Below, in pieces: positions 10,336 to 21,388 of a stretch of DNA of 64,000 nucleotides. The translations under genes were made by a program, and so were the position numbers. Under the pieces are notes generated by a model. The model was given only the letters and a program-made list of their open reading frames with translations, made no database searches and was not told the origin of the DNA. Source of the DNA: Blasia pusilla (Eukaryota; Marchantiophyta; Marchantiopsida; Blasiales); contig CM114272.1 in NCBI GenBank assembly GCA_050084515.1, positions 62,558,001 through 62,622,000 of the forward strand, in the 5' to 3' direction. How positions within the stretch are numbered: the stretch's first letter is position 1; each line of letters starts with the position of its first letter.

Positions 10336-10743
10336 TATGTCAGCCTTGTTTTTCCTCCCATATTAAAAAGTCAAGTATTAGGATGATTCAAACTTTCCCT
10401 TGTGTTGGACAACTTCTATCACCATAGGGGCCACACGGGTAATCTTTCTAAAATAATTTTAAATAATTTATACCAACTTTATTTTTCAAAATTTGATATA
10501 AAATTGTAGTGGCCATACATGTGATCTTTCTTTATACATCTATATATACAAAATCATACATATCTTTTTTTTTTAAATTTCAAATTGAAGAGGAGGATGT
10601 TGAGAAAGTAATCTAAACCCCACGAGATACCTTGCCATGCACCTAATTATTATTTATTCAGAATTTCCACGAAAATTGCCTTGACAAATATTGTAAGGCA
10701 CTTTTGACCACCATTTTTGTTTTTCTTTCTTACGACCAATAAA

Positions 10744-10907
10744 TCTATATAATTATAAGAAGATAAAGTTTGAGAAACCGTCTTCACATGTTGACATCGG
10801 TCCTCTAATGACTCCTATGGTGTCGACACGTGTCACTTTGAAAGAGGGAGTAAAATTTTTTTTAAAATAAATAAATTATATCCTATGCACAACACGTGCT
10901 CGGCTAG
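10744..10907 (+). mobile_element. Short Helitron-like non-autonomous element
   Basis: It begins TCTATATAATTATAAGAAG after an A and ends GTGCTCGGCTAG. The 5' terminus resembles those at 17,946, 19,129 and 27,254 (minus). Helitrons start with TC and end with CTRR; here the base after CTAG is A, not the usual T. Confidence 0.45.
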
Positions 10908-11440
10908 AAAAGACAAATTTGAATTAGGCACTTGGATTTATCCATCCTACAAAGAAAAACATAATTCCATGGACCCCTATACGCAACAAATAATGTGCCA
11001 ACAAAAGAATTAGACATATTTGGTCAATAGTTGGTAAAGAGGTACCAAACGGATAAAACTGTCCTGATCCGTCAGTTGGGATTGTTCTCTGTTATCCCCG
11101 TCAGTATTCTGCCACGTGCGCTGACTGTATTCTTTGGCTGAGATCGGAAAGTCCGATGACAGCGTCCGACGGAGGCGATTATTTCCCGGCAGGTTCCAGT
11201 AGTCAGCAGCGGGAGTCTCGTCGCCGGCGCTCGGATCGAGAGATACAATGCCGGCGTCCGTCTTCCCAACCGCCCTACTGACGGACCTCTCGGATGGAAT
11301 ACCGCTAGATGGATAGGATGGATGAAAGTATGCCGTCGGCGTCGGAACGTGACCTAACCTTGTGGCCTATGTGGTGGTCTTCGCTGGCTGCTGATGTGGC
11401 CGCTAGCTCTGGTTAACTCGAGTTACCATGGTTACCAAAG
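10908..11440. other. Spacer with a GC-rich patch
   Basis: Between about 11,060 and 11,410 the base composition rises well above the AT-rich surroundings, with many CGs, but no coding frame or family match is seen. Confidence 0.4.
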
Positions 11441-11459
11441 GTTTCTTCTTTAGAGGGAG

Positions 11460-11803
11460 GAAATGAAACCATAGGGGATATGGAATCGTCTCAAGTTTAC
11501 TTGCTTTTTGGGTAGTTTTCACTTTAGGGAATATAGCACCATCATAAGTTTGTTTGTATTTGAGGGTAGTTTTCACTATAGGGATAAAGGATGATTCAAG
11601 TTTGTTTGTTTTTGTGTGTAGTTTCCATAATTGGGGATATAGGATCATCTCAAGTTTGATTTTGTTTGTTTGTATGAGTAGTTATTGCTTTAGGAGATAT
11701 AGGTTCATCCCAAGTTTGTTTTTTAGTAGTGGGTATTTTTTACTATAGGGGGATATAGGATGATCTCAAGTTTGTTTGTATTCGTGGGTAGTTTTCACGG
11801 ATA
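11460..11803 (+). repeat. Degenerate minisatellite, about six units of 52-62 bp
   Basis: Successive units share GGGATATAGGATCATCTCAA followed by GTTTGTTTGT and GGGTAGTTTTCAC. Boundaries fall near 11,470, 11,526, 11,580, 11,634, 11,693 and 11,748. Units differ by substitutions and small indels. The open frames over it are by-products of the repeat. Confidence 0.75.
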
Positions 11804-14749
11804 CAATCAAACACTAGAGGGTGTGGGACCATCTTGCATCTATACATTCTTGGGTTTTCAATTCTTAGTCTTCAAATGAGTTAGACTATTTAATTTTTAA
11901 GTTTCTACCTATTGGATTTTGGACTCGAATCTTCACATTAATTGGAGTATTCTAACTTGCCCCTTCCCTCTATGAGTTTCATTTGACTTGTCGGTTGTCT
12001 CCTCGTAGAAAAGAAAAGAAATGGATTATTGGATCATCTCAAATCTACTCATCCTTTGCTTGTAGGGCATGAATCTACATATGGGATGGAGGATTTGAAC
12101 CTAGACCCTTCCATCATGGGATCATGGCTACCATAACCCAAGTTTTGTAATGAAGTCGTCCGATAACTAAGAGGATTATAAACTTCCCCGTCTAATTATG
12201 GACAAAATTTGATCATAGGATTGGCTACTACCACCACCTTTAGGCTATGATATCCATCTCGAATGCCATGGGGAGAGACATTTTAATTTATGTACATCAA
12301 TTTATTTTATTCCAAGTTAACCACATGCAAGCATAACCTAACCAACCAAGCTAGCTATCGGGTGCATGGTATTGAAATAGGATGATATTCAAACTAGAAG
12401 AAACGATATAAGAATATCACTATTTTTGAAATTAAAAATAGTTGAGAAAAAATTTAAAGCATAGCTAGTCATGTCTAATTCATTTCATAATTAGTTATAT
12501 CCAATTTTAAGACTAATTTTTGTCAAAGAAATTCATGAAAGTTAATATATTAATTTAATATAATTTAATTTATGAAATTTAAGGTCTTTTCTTAGTTGTA
12601 TTGCTTAAATTAAATTTAAAGAATTACATCACTTAATATTTCTTTTAATGTAACTACTTTTCATGCATGGGACATCCCATTGAATGTAATGAGAATCTAT
12701 GAATGCCGTATGTCCTTCGTTTGAAATTTCATGGTTGATTTTTTCAGTTTTATTTCATATTGATTTGATATTTATACAAGATATTAATCAAAATGAATCA
12801 ATTATGGGAGAGATAGGGATGATTGATTTATAGGAGAGTGGAAAAAATAAGGGAATAAAATTCCATCAAGAAAGAGCCTTATAGATCATTTTCTTAAACT
12901 GTAAAAATATCATAGAGAGGGAAGTAGAAATGAGGAATTTGGAATAAGTGAAAGGAAGGGAAAATGAAAGTTTTTCAACAAGCAAGGGGAAAAGACACAA
13001 ACACAAGTTTTCAACAAAGAAGGGCTGCAAAAGGAGTTTTCAAAGTTTTTTATTTTAAATTTTCAATAAAAGAGGGATATACAATGTCGGAAGAGATTTC
13101 TCCCTCTAATTGGAGGCGATAGATGAGAAGGGAAACTGATGTGCTAGTTTTGGAGATTGAAGAAGGGTCCATTAGTCCATACCCATTTCGAAAGACAGAG
13201 GAGAAGAGTTTGTATCTATTTCCCCATCTCATCACTACCATTTGAGGGAAAATAAAACAGACACAAAGGGAAGGGATGAGGATAACACGGATACATAAAT
13301 AGTAGGGAATGACCCTTTCTATTCAATTAGAGAGTAGACACATGAAAAGGGTAGAGATTGATATTTAGTTTGGTAGGTAGATGGTATGAGAAAGTTTGGA
13401 AGATAGAGTGACCTTTTGTTTTGTCAAAGAAGGAGGTAAGAAATTGGAGATAGTAAAAAGAATTGAGATGGTAGAGGGACTAGAAACATTGTTGAGAAAG
13501 AGTAAGCACAACATGCATACTAGCTAGCAGTACTAACTTGTTAGAGATAGTAAGAGTCTCATGGCCACGTCTAGGCCCACTCCTTGCACAATCTCACCCA
13601 CACAACCTCCTAGCAGAGATAAACACACACTAGGATCACCTTAGCTTATCTTGGAATAAGAAGGAGTGGTAATACCAAACTAGGACAAGCTCATTCACAT
13701 GAGACACAAGTAAAATGAGTTGAACAATCAAGGGCATTCGATACCTTACTTCATCAACATCCTGATGGAGAGTGAGTGCTTCTCAACATAATAGATAACA
13801 CTAACTAAACATAGGAACAAGCCATGCATATAAACTAGTGGCTTGGCAAGGAGGGCAACCTCTAGCTGCATAGCTAGATGGAGGCTAACCTAAAATGAAC
13901 CCTAAGATATTTCCAAAAAAAGAGCTGATAAAATTATTCCTCTAAAATAGATAGCCTTAAAATTAGAAGAGACTTTAAGCATAACTATCTATCTTTCTAC
14001 CTACTCTACTAGATCAGATCAAGGGTAACTTCTGTATGTCATTGCTCCTAGGTAACTTCTTTACACAATACAATCCATATGAGTTGTGTTTGGAATATAC
14101 TTCTTTCTCAACAGATAGTTCTTCCCTATCTACAGAAGGATGATCATAATGGGCGGATCACTCAGAGGGGCTTGAGAGATTCCCCTAGCCAAGGCTCTAA
14201 TCAATTGAGCTCTGCACACATGTCACCCTAACGTACATGATACGTTTCTAACTAATTCAAGAATTCAAAGAATCATTTGAGAAGGTTACAAAATGGACAC
14301 ATGTACACACAGATTACTTGCAAAGCCAACTAGTCAACAATGGCTTCTCTAGTCCTACCCATACATATAGTCAATCTATCGAGTGATTTTATCTACTATT
14401 GTTTAACTACAACTAGCATGATAAATATCACAATTAAACTAAGTATCCTTTCCTCCCAAATTTAAACATCTATTATATGTAAGGACCATGTCATGGTAAG
14501 AGGTGTTTGAAGCCCCGTTTTGAAGCTTGAAATTGCCTCCTCAAGAATACATATTTAGCCTATGCGTAGTTGTTTTTATTTTTTGGGTAGAATCATTTTC
14601 TAAATGATCTATATGAAATGCAATAGAGTTTATCAGGGATACATTATTACACACAAACTAAGTCAAGAAGTTGATATGCTTCATGTTTATGATAAAAAAT
14701 GCTTTCCTCCTCATATGATTATTTGGATTATACTCTTGATTATTGCACT
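11804..14749. other. Long spacer, nothing recognised; purine-rich strand at about 12,800-13,510
   Basis: No coding motif is seen. From about 12,800 to 13,510 the plus strand is markedly rich in A and G with little C, after which it turns A/C-rich. Confidence 0.5.
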
Positions 14750-14754
14750 CTCGA

Positions 14755-15752
14755 TGTCGTGACCAAGCGTAACATCAGAACTCTAGTGGAGTCACGCTAC
14801 AATGATCAGGCTTTGGAGAGGCTTTTGGAAAGGTCTCTTGGAAAAGTCCAAGAGATGAAACACGGAATAGAGTTGTGCGTTTCATGTGTTAGTGATCGCG
14901 ACCAGGAAACCTAGACCAAACGCGAACCAAAACTTGAGATGAGTTAAATCTTGGAAGGTTGGTTACCAAAGAGGTGAGAACGAGTTTTGGAACACGAGTT
15001 GTGTTTGGGGTATTTGACTGTGTTTTGGACCATAACGTCTAGATCCAAGATGCATTTGGGAAAAATAAGGGCGTGTTAGAAAGCTTATCTTGAGACGCTT
15101 CCAATGCAGCAAAGATCTTAGCAAACGCATGACTACAAGCTGAGATATTGGCAAAAAACGATTGAGAGAGCAATCGGATTGAGCGCCAATATGAGGGGCA
15201 CGACTCTCTTTCCCTAAAGTTAAGGAGAACCCAGTGATCCCTAGAAGTAATAGTAAGAGGGAGTCTCTCCAAGAAGTCTTGCAATACGAACCCCACTTTG
15301 AGCAGCAAACGACGTCTCGAGGATATGGGATGGAACGGGAGTTTGGCGGTGGAACTTGAAACCCCAACCTAATCCAAGGGAATGGACTTCGTAAGCCACA
15401 CTTGGATTCCAACGCGCGATTCATTTTTGTGACTTGCGATTAGGGACTCATTGGATGTCCATTGGACAGTTGGAACCTCCAGGCACGAAACACCGTTTGA
15501 GGTTCCTGAACCGATCACCAAGTGTGTCCCAAGTCTTTCGAGACTTTCCTGTGTTGTAATCCGCGAAACTAGGAAGGTTGAGCTTGATGAGAGGCCGAGT
15601 CGAGAACTCAGAAAGTTAGAACCGCTGATTGATCGAGACCCGACTAACGTGAGTGCGTGTTTGGATGCAGATCAACGTTGAGAGTGTGACCTACTGAACG
15701 CACGCTTTCGCAACAACAAAGATTAACGTTCAAGGAGAGTAGGCGTATGACA
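14755..15752 (+). mobile_element. Solo LTR, 998 bp, with 5-bp target-site duplication
   Basis: The unit starts TGTCGTGACC and ends GTATGACA, canonical TG...CA LTR ends, and is flanked by CTCGA on both sides (14,750-14,754 and 15,753-15,757). The same sequence occurs in reverse orientation at 50,291-51,320. No retroelement coding region adjoins it, so it is a solo LTR left by recombination between two LTRs. Family (gypsy or copia) is not known. Confidence 0.82.
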
Positions 15753-15757
15753 CTCGA

Positions 15758-17945
15758 TGTTCATTCATGTTAGTTTGTTCCTTTATGCATTGTGGGAGAA
15801 AATATGACATTAATTTGCAAACATAAGCATCCCTTAAATCACTTAAGTACCCTCTTAGATCAATGTAAATTGAAGAAAATTTAAAATTCCTAGTACAATC
15901 AGACTTATAAATAAAATAGATTTTGATCTAAAATTAAGTTTGCGAAAACTAGATTCCCCTCTAAATCCAATGTAAGTCATTACCAGAATCATCAAATTTG
16001 GATCCTTGTAAACTATTGCTTTCTATAATCTAACAATCTTGATGCTATTTTTTATGAGATGTATGTGGAATAAAAAGGAGATTATAAGAATATAGACTAT
16101 AAAAAAGAATCAATTTATATCAGAGCTAATATAAAAATCATTCAAATGAATTAAATTTTTTCCCAATGTTGTTTATCTCGATTTGAATTTCTTTAGAAAT
16201 ATCTTGTTCTCACTCTTTTACACCAAGCGATAATTTATGTTATCAAATGTATAATATTTGGAATCTTAATAATAGAAAAGAAAGAAAATTTACATAATAA
16301 CTATAGAATTTGTATGAGATTAGAAAAAATGAGTGCTTTGGATGATAAAATTGATGTTTTCTGTGAAATTTCTATGAACATCGAAGAGGTAAATGTGATG
16401 TATGAAGATCTAAATGCCACTACATTCAATCTATTAAACAGAAGAGTTATATTCAAATTGAAACCCATCTTAAAATTTTATCATGTGTAAAACATAGTTC
16501 TACTACAAAGTTCTTGGTAAAAAATGTTGTGTCTCTTCAAAAGGCATATGCCAACCATTTTTTATGTGACAAGAAAAAATGGTTTCCCATTATTCCTATA
16601 TTAATATTCTAGATTGAGGTTATAAGTCATCTCATTATGGATCAAGTTTGATTCATAGTGAAATGAGTGTAACGGTCCTTTAAAGGAACGCCATGTTCAT
16701 GTTATAAGATTTCTTTCACTTATAAATTATTTAGAAAGTGACTATCGCAACCTTATGCAATGTTGGAGCATTTAGATATTTTAGAAGGGAAAGCTCGATC
16801 TAGATAGGCAGTGGAGAGAATGTTCATAAACTTTCCAAATGTAGTAATATTTAGGGATTTAGGTTGTTGTGGTTTGAGTGTGTCATATACGAATAACAAA
16901 ACATGATTTCTTTGGAAGTATGAGCATGAAGAGTATGAAATAGAATATCCTAGAGGACATTGTGCACATACATGAGGTATATTGGACATGTATGTAGTTT
17001 CTTCCAATTTATATAATGGTAGTCTTCGCAACATGCCATAAAGAGCCTAATAGGCAAGCCCAACATGACATACCCTATTAGGACTACTCAAAGTCAACTC
17101 TATGCACATGATTTTTCTGATCCGGAAACTCTAAGTTCAACAACAACTTTCTTTCTATATACTCATCATTATTTGGTACAATTTTCACTTCTCAACTACA
17201 CCTTCTTAGTAAAAATATCAATGGCTTTGGAATTCCATATTCCATCTATATCATTATGGGAGGGTACCCTCTTGATTTTAGAGCAATTTTCTTTCTTACA
17301 TATGGCATTTTCAAGTAACCGTGGTTTGACACGCATGTCCTTAGATGAATCAGGGTTGATTATGAAAGTTCTTTAAGTTATTGGATCGATTAAGGGTTAA
17401 TTCCTAGGTGACATTGAGTAATTTAAATTATTCATAATTAAATTTGTGCATTATATGGGTATTGACTGGTTTCTTCGAAACATGACTTTATCTTGTAATT
17501 TGAGAATGAGCCCTAAGGTGAAGATTTCTTCATGAGTATTTACCATTTTGCACGATTTGAACCCTAGATTAATTGTATATTCGTGAACTTACATGTTTCT
17601 AACTCCATAAATCGAGATGGAAATTCTGTATGCACTAAAGGAATGGCTACTTCAGGCTATTTTTTCCTGTTATTTAAAATCATTTCATTGAGAAGTTGGG
17701 ACTTGTCTTGTGATTGGTAGCTTCTTTGGTGTTGAAAGCTTGTGCTTGCATTGAATGGGTTTTCAAAATACAAATGGAAATATCATCTAATGGAGATTCA
17801 ATCATCATATTCTAAATCCAAAATGGTAGATGTAGATAGAGCTTTGCAAGGCTCAACTAGAGAATTCCTCTCAATCCAATAGTGGATGCTTGCTTACAAA
17901 CATACTTTCTTAAGATTTGATGCCATTCATGGGTTTGGAATGAAA
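15758..17945. other. AT-rich spacer, nothing recognised
   Basis: Two open frames of about 90-100 codons (16,753-17,034 minus and 17,065-17,376 plus) have no recognisable motif and are not supported as genes. Confidence 0.45.
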
Positions 17946-18134
17946 TCTATATTATTAAAAGAGGACGGGTTTTCAGAACCCCTTCCTCCCGTGATTACAC
18001 ATATGTATTTTAGCCTCTTCCCCTTATGACACGTGTTAGATTTAATAGAACTAACAAGAAGAGGTAAGAGTTAGCAAGAATAGTAAAGGGGATGAGGACG
18101 TGTTTCACCTGAGCATCGCACGAGCACCGGCTAG
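17946..18134 (+). mobile_element. Helitron-like non-autonomous element, 189 bp
   Basis: It begins TCTATATTATTAAAAGAGGA directly after an A and ends GAGCACCGGCTAG directly before a T. This A|TC...CTAG|T arrangement is the Helitron signature. The 5' end is nearly the same as at 19,129. Confidence 0.55.
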
Positions 18135-19128
18135 TAGATATCTAGGAGAGGTCTATGTTTTATAAGGGGACATTTCCCACATGATGTTTTTTTTGTGTAG
18201 ATAAGAGTATCCCTATTTGTGATATAGTTGGTGAGACAAATTCTCTGTGCATAAGGAGAATTTGCACAATTCTATTAAAAAAAAACATGACTAGCTAGGT
18301 TTCCTCAATGAGGTATGTGGTCAAAGGGATGACGTGTAGCAAACTATTGAATTATTTATAGTACATATATAATTATTAGCATAAAATATGACTAACCCAA
18401 GGCCTTTGATCATTTTAATGGTTAGACTAATTTTCATAATTTTATATACATGTAGATAATATTTTCTCAAATTTCTCACAAAATTACGAGAGGAAAACTC
18501 CTATATTCATTCTCTAGCTAAATATTGAACAAACCATATCCTCTAAATGACTACATATATGCACTTAACTAGAAATGAAAACAAAAACTAGAACAAAAGT
18601 AGATAGGAGAATAATTTTAAAAAGAAGTTAGAGAGTTTAATTCCAACATCACAAGTAATACCAAGATGAAAAAGAAATACATATATCACTCTATATTATT
18701 ATTAGACTTAATGACCATAAAACACTCTTTGGATGCTTTATGTTTTCTAAATTAAAAAAATCAAGTAAGTCTTAATGAATTTTTTTTATCACTAAGACTT
18801 GCTTAAATATAAATAATCACATCAATATTTAAATTAAATTTTAAAAAGGATTTGGTTAAAAATTTTTAAATGTGAGAATAGACGATTAAACTAATGCTTT
18901 ATTTTGGATATGCAAAGAATTTTGACACTCAATTCATAGTTGTACTAATATGTTGCATGTGGGATGCACGAGTGGCATACTTTTCTCCTTTAATTTAATT
19001 ATATTTATATGATACCCGTTAACAATAGAAGGACCTTAAAAAGACATATATCAAAAAGTGAAAGATTTTAAAAAGATAAATGTCAACAACATTTGAAAAG
19101 GTTTAGTCTAAACCCCATCTTCTTTTAA
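18135..19128. other. AT-rich spacer, nothing recognised
   Basis: No open frame of note and no identifiable repeat apart from its neighbours. Confidence 0.45.
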
Positions 19129-19270
19129 TCTATATAATTAAAAGAGGATGGGTTTACAAAGAACCGTCCTCAAACGTCGACACATGTCTTTTCAAGGGTC
19201 AAGAGTTATCATTTAAAGATAATAATTAAATTAAGAGAATTATTATCCATGCATCACTCGGCAAAATACT
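19129..19270 (+). mobile_element. Helitron-like 5' end, 3' end decayed
   Basis: It begins TCTATATAATTAAAAGAGGA after an A and matches the family through a spaced GTCGACACATGT and the terminal GCATCACTCGGC, but the CTAG terminus is mutated to CAAAA. Confidence 0.4.
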
Positions 19271-19522
19271 AATTACATAAATTTACCTTAACATTTGTTT
19301 CCTTCATGTCATATGTGAAACTCAAATTGACATGGTCATGGGTCCCATGGAATCGTATGGAGTAGGCAAGAGGGGACAAAAGTACTAGTGGGTTTAACCA
19401 TCTAAACATACATACGAATGTGGGGCATCGTTCCGATGAAGGGGCCCACCAAACAAGAAGACAAAACAAAACGTCATTTGGGAGAATCATTTATCCATTT
19501 TATAGTCGTTCATACACTATTC

Positions 19523-19530
19523 TATATAAG
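19523..19530 (+). promoter_or_regulatory. Candidate TATA box upstream of the armadillo-repeat gene
   Basis: TATATAAG lies where composition shifts from AT-rich spacer to the more GC-rich leader of the next gene. It is the only good TATA match just upstream of that leader. The distance to the start codon (about 1.86 kb) would need a long, possibly intron-containing leader. Confidence 0.3.
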
Positions 19531-19750
19531 AACATATCCTTTCGGAGTTTCGTCTGTGTCGGGCATTTTACTTCTGTTTCCGCAGTCGAGAACGCTCGAT
19601 ATAAGATCGCGTGAGACTCTCCGGTCCTCTCTGGGCCCCTGAACAACCCCTTCTCCGCTTTGTGTTCCACCCCCATAACCCGAAAGGTATAGAGAGAGAG
19701 AGAGAGAGAGAAATTAGGAGAGATGGTGATGCGAAATCCATGAAGAGATC

Positions 19751-19788
<38 letters not shown>

Positions 19789-20286
19789 GTGGTGATTCGG
19801 ATTGTGGAAGAGAGAGAGAGGGAGGTGGTGATTCGGATTGTGGAAGAGACAGGAGAGCCGGAGGTCTGGAGGGAAGCAAGAAAATTGTCGGATGGTGCAC
19901 GGTGGGCTAGAAAGGGGAAAGGAAGGTGAGCATGTTTTGGGAATGTGAATGTGATTGCGTTTGATTTCTTTCTGAACAGGAGATTTCATGACTGTGGGAC
20001 GGATTAGAGGGTCGAGGATGGGACGATGGAGCGAGAGTTTTGTGTACGCAGCATGAGTGAGGAGTTGCTGTATGAGATATCCGTAGTTTAGAAGTTGTCA
20101 GGTCGCTAGTCGTTAGAAAGACGCGTCAGGTAGTTGCTGCCAGCCTGCGTGCTTTAATGATGGCATGACTTTGTCACAAATATAGAACTGGAATTTGGAT
20201 TCTGTGTGAGTGACTCTTTTCTAGTTTGTGCCTGTCATAGGTTTGCGACCGTGGATCCCATAACTGAAGTGAGAGTGAGAGTGAGA

Positions 20287-20326
<40 letters not shown>

Positions 20327-21388
20327 GTGTGTCTAATTTTTGCGCACCTTGATGATTTTCTACATGATGAATTAGGTTGCTAGAAGAGGGGCCGACGCAG
20401 GTTTTGAGTTTCACTGACTGGATCTTGTCATCAGTATATTAGTAATTGAGAGTCGGAAGTGCATAACGCGAATCCGATTCTTAGCTTGACGCCTTCCTTG
20501 TCTTGGGAAGCCGGTAGGTACTGAAGAGAACGAGAGTTTTGATTGAGAGATAGTCTTTAGATTACCTGGAAGTCACAATTTAGCACGTCAGGTGAAGTGT
20601 GTTGAAATAGGAAGAACATGGAAAATCGCCTCGTACGCCTTGATGAGTTTCAATGTCGTCGAACAACCTCACTCCAATTAGGATCGGTGTCGGAGCATGG
20701 AGATGGAGAGTTGAGTCTTCTCATGTACAGTTTCTGTAAATGACACGGTTATTTGAAATGTGCAGGTTAGGAGCAAGTAAGATCTGTAGAGGCCGAGACT
20801 TCCAGGGCCTTCGCCGTTGAGAATTGGAGGACGCTAGCTGCTCGGAAGACAATTAAGGGAGTGCTTGGAAGCGCAAGAATGAATCCTCACCTGAGTAGCT
20901 GATGTAGGAAGGGATCGTACAGGCTTTCCTTAAGGGATGTTTCGAGCGTAAAATTTTGGTTTGAACATCCGCAGTCGTCCCGAGCTAGAGAACGGGGGTT
21001 TGGCTTGTGGTCAAATGTTGACTTAAAGTCTTGTGGAGGTCGGGCTTGATCTACGGCTCAACAAGTGTGTTTTAGATTTATCCAGGACCCCCTGTGGATT
21101 CTCGCAACTTCTGCCACGCCAGGTTGTTCCAGGAAGGATGACAATGTCGGCGGCAAACTCTCAAGTCCTCACAAATGAGATGCGGTGAATGAATTACAGG
21201 CTGGTGCCGTTGGAAGTGGAATTTTACCAGATCGGTTTCTATCAGACGGAGGCTTCCCACTACATACTTACACGGGAGCAGGTACCGCGGTGTAAGACGT
21301 TAGGTGATTAGAGCTCATGCTTTTTAATAGAGATACTGGCCGACATGTGTAATGCCGGAGGCTGGAGTAGTCGCTGGGGGAACATACT
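19531..21388 (+). other. Presumed leader/promoter region of the ARM gene with GA microsatellites
   Basis: GA-dinucleotide runs lie at about 19,689-19,711, 19,761-19,787 and 20,270-20,330. GA/CT runs are common in plant 5' leaders. No conserved protein frame is present; open frames here on the minus strand (Ser/Leu/Pro-rich) are translations of the microsatellites. Whether it contains leader introns cannot be told without transcripts. Confidence 0.4.

Noticed and set aside
11460-11803. Possible CRISPR-like array
   Set aside because: Units are diverged tandem repeats without distinct spacers, in a plant nuclear setting.
19568-19989. Minus-strand frames of about 90-110 codons rich in Ser, Leu and Pro
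   Set aside because: They arise from GA/CT microsatellites in the ARM gene leader.
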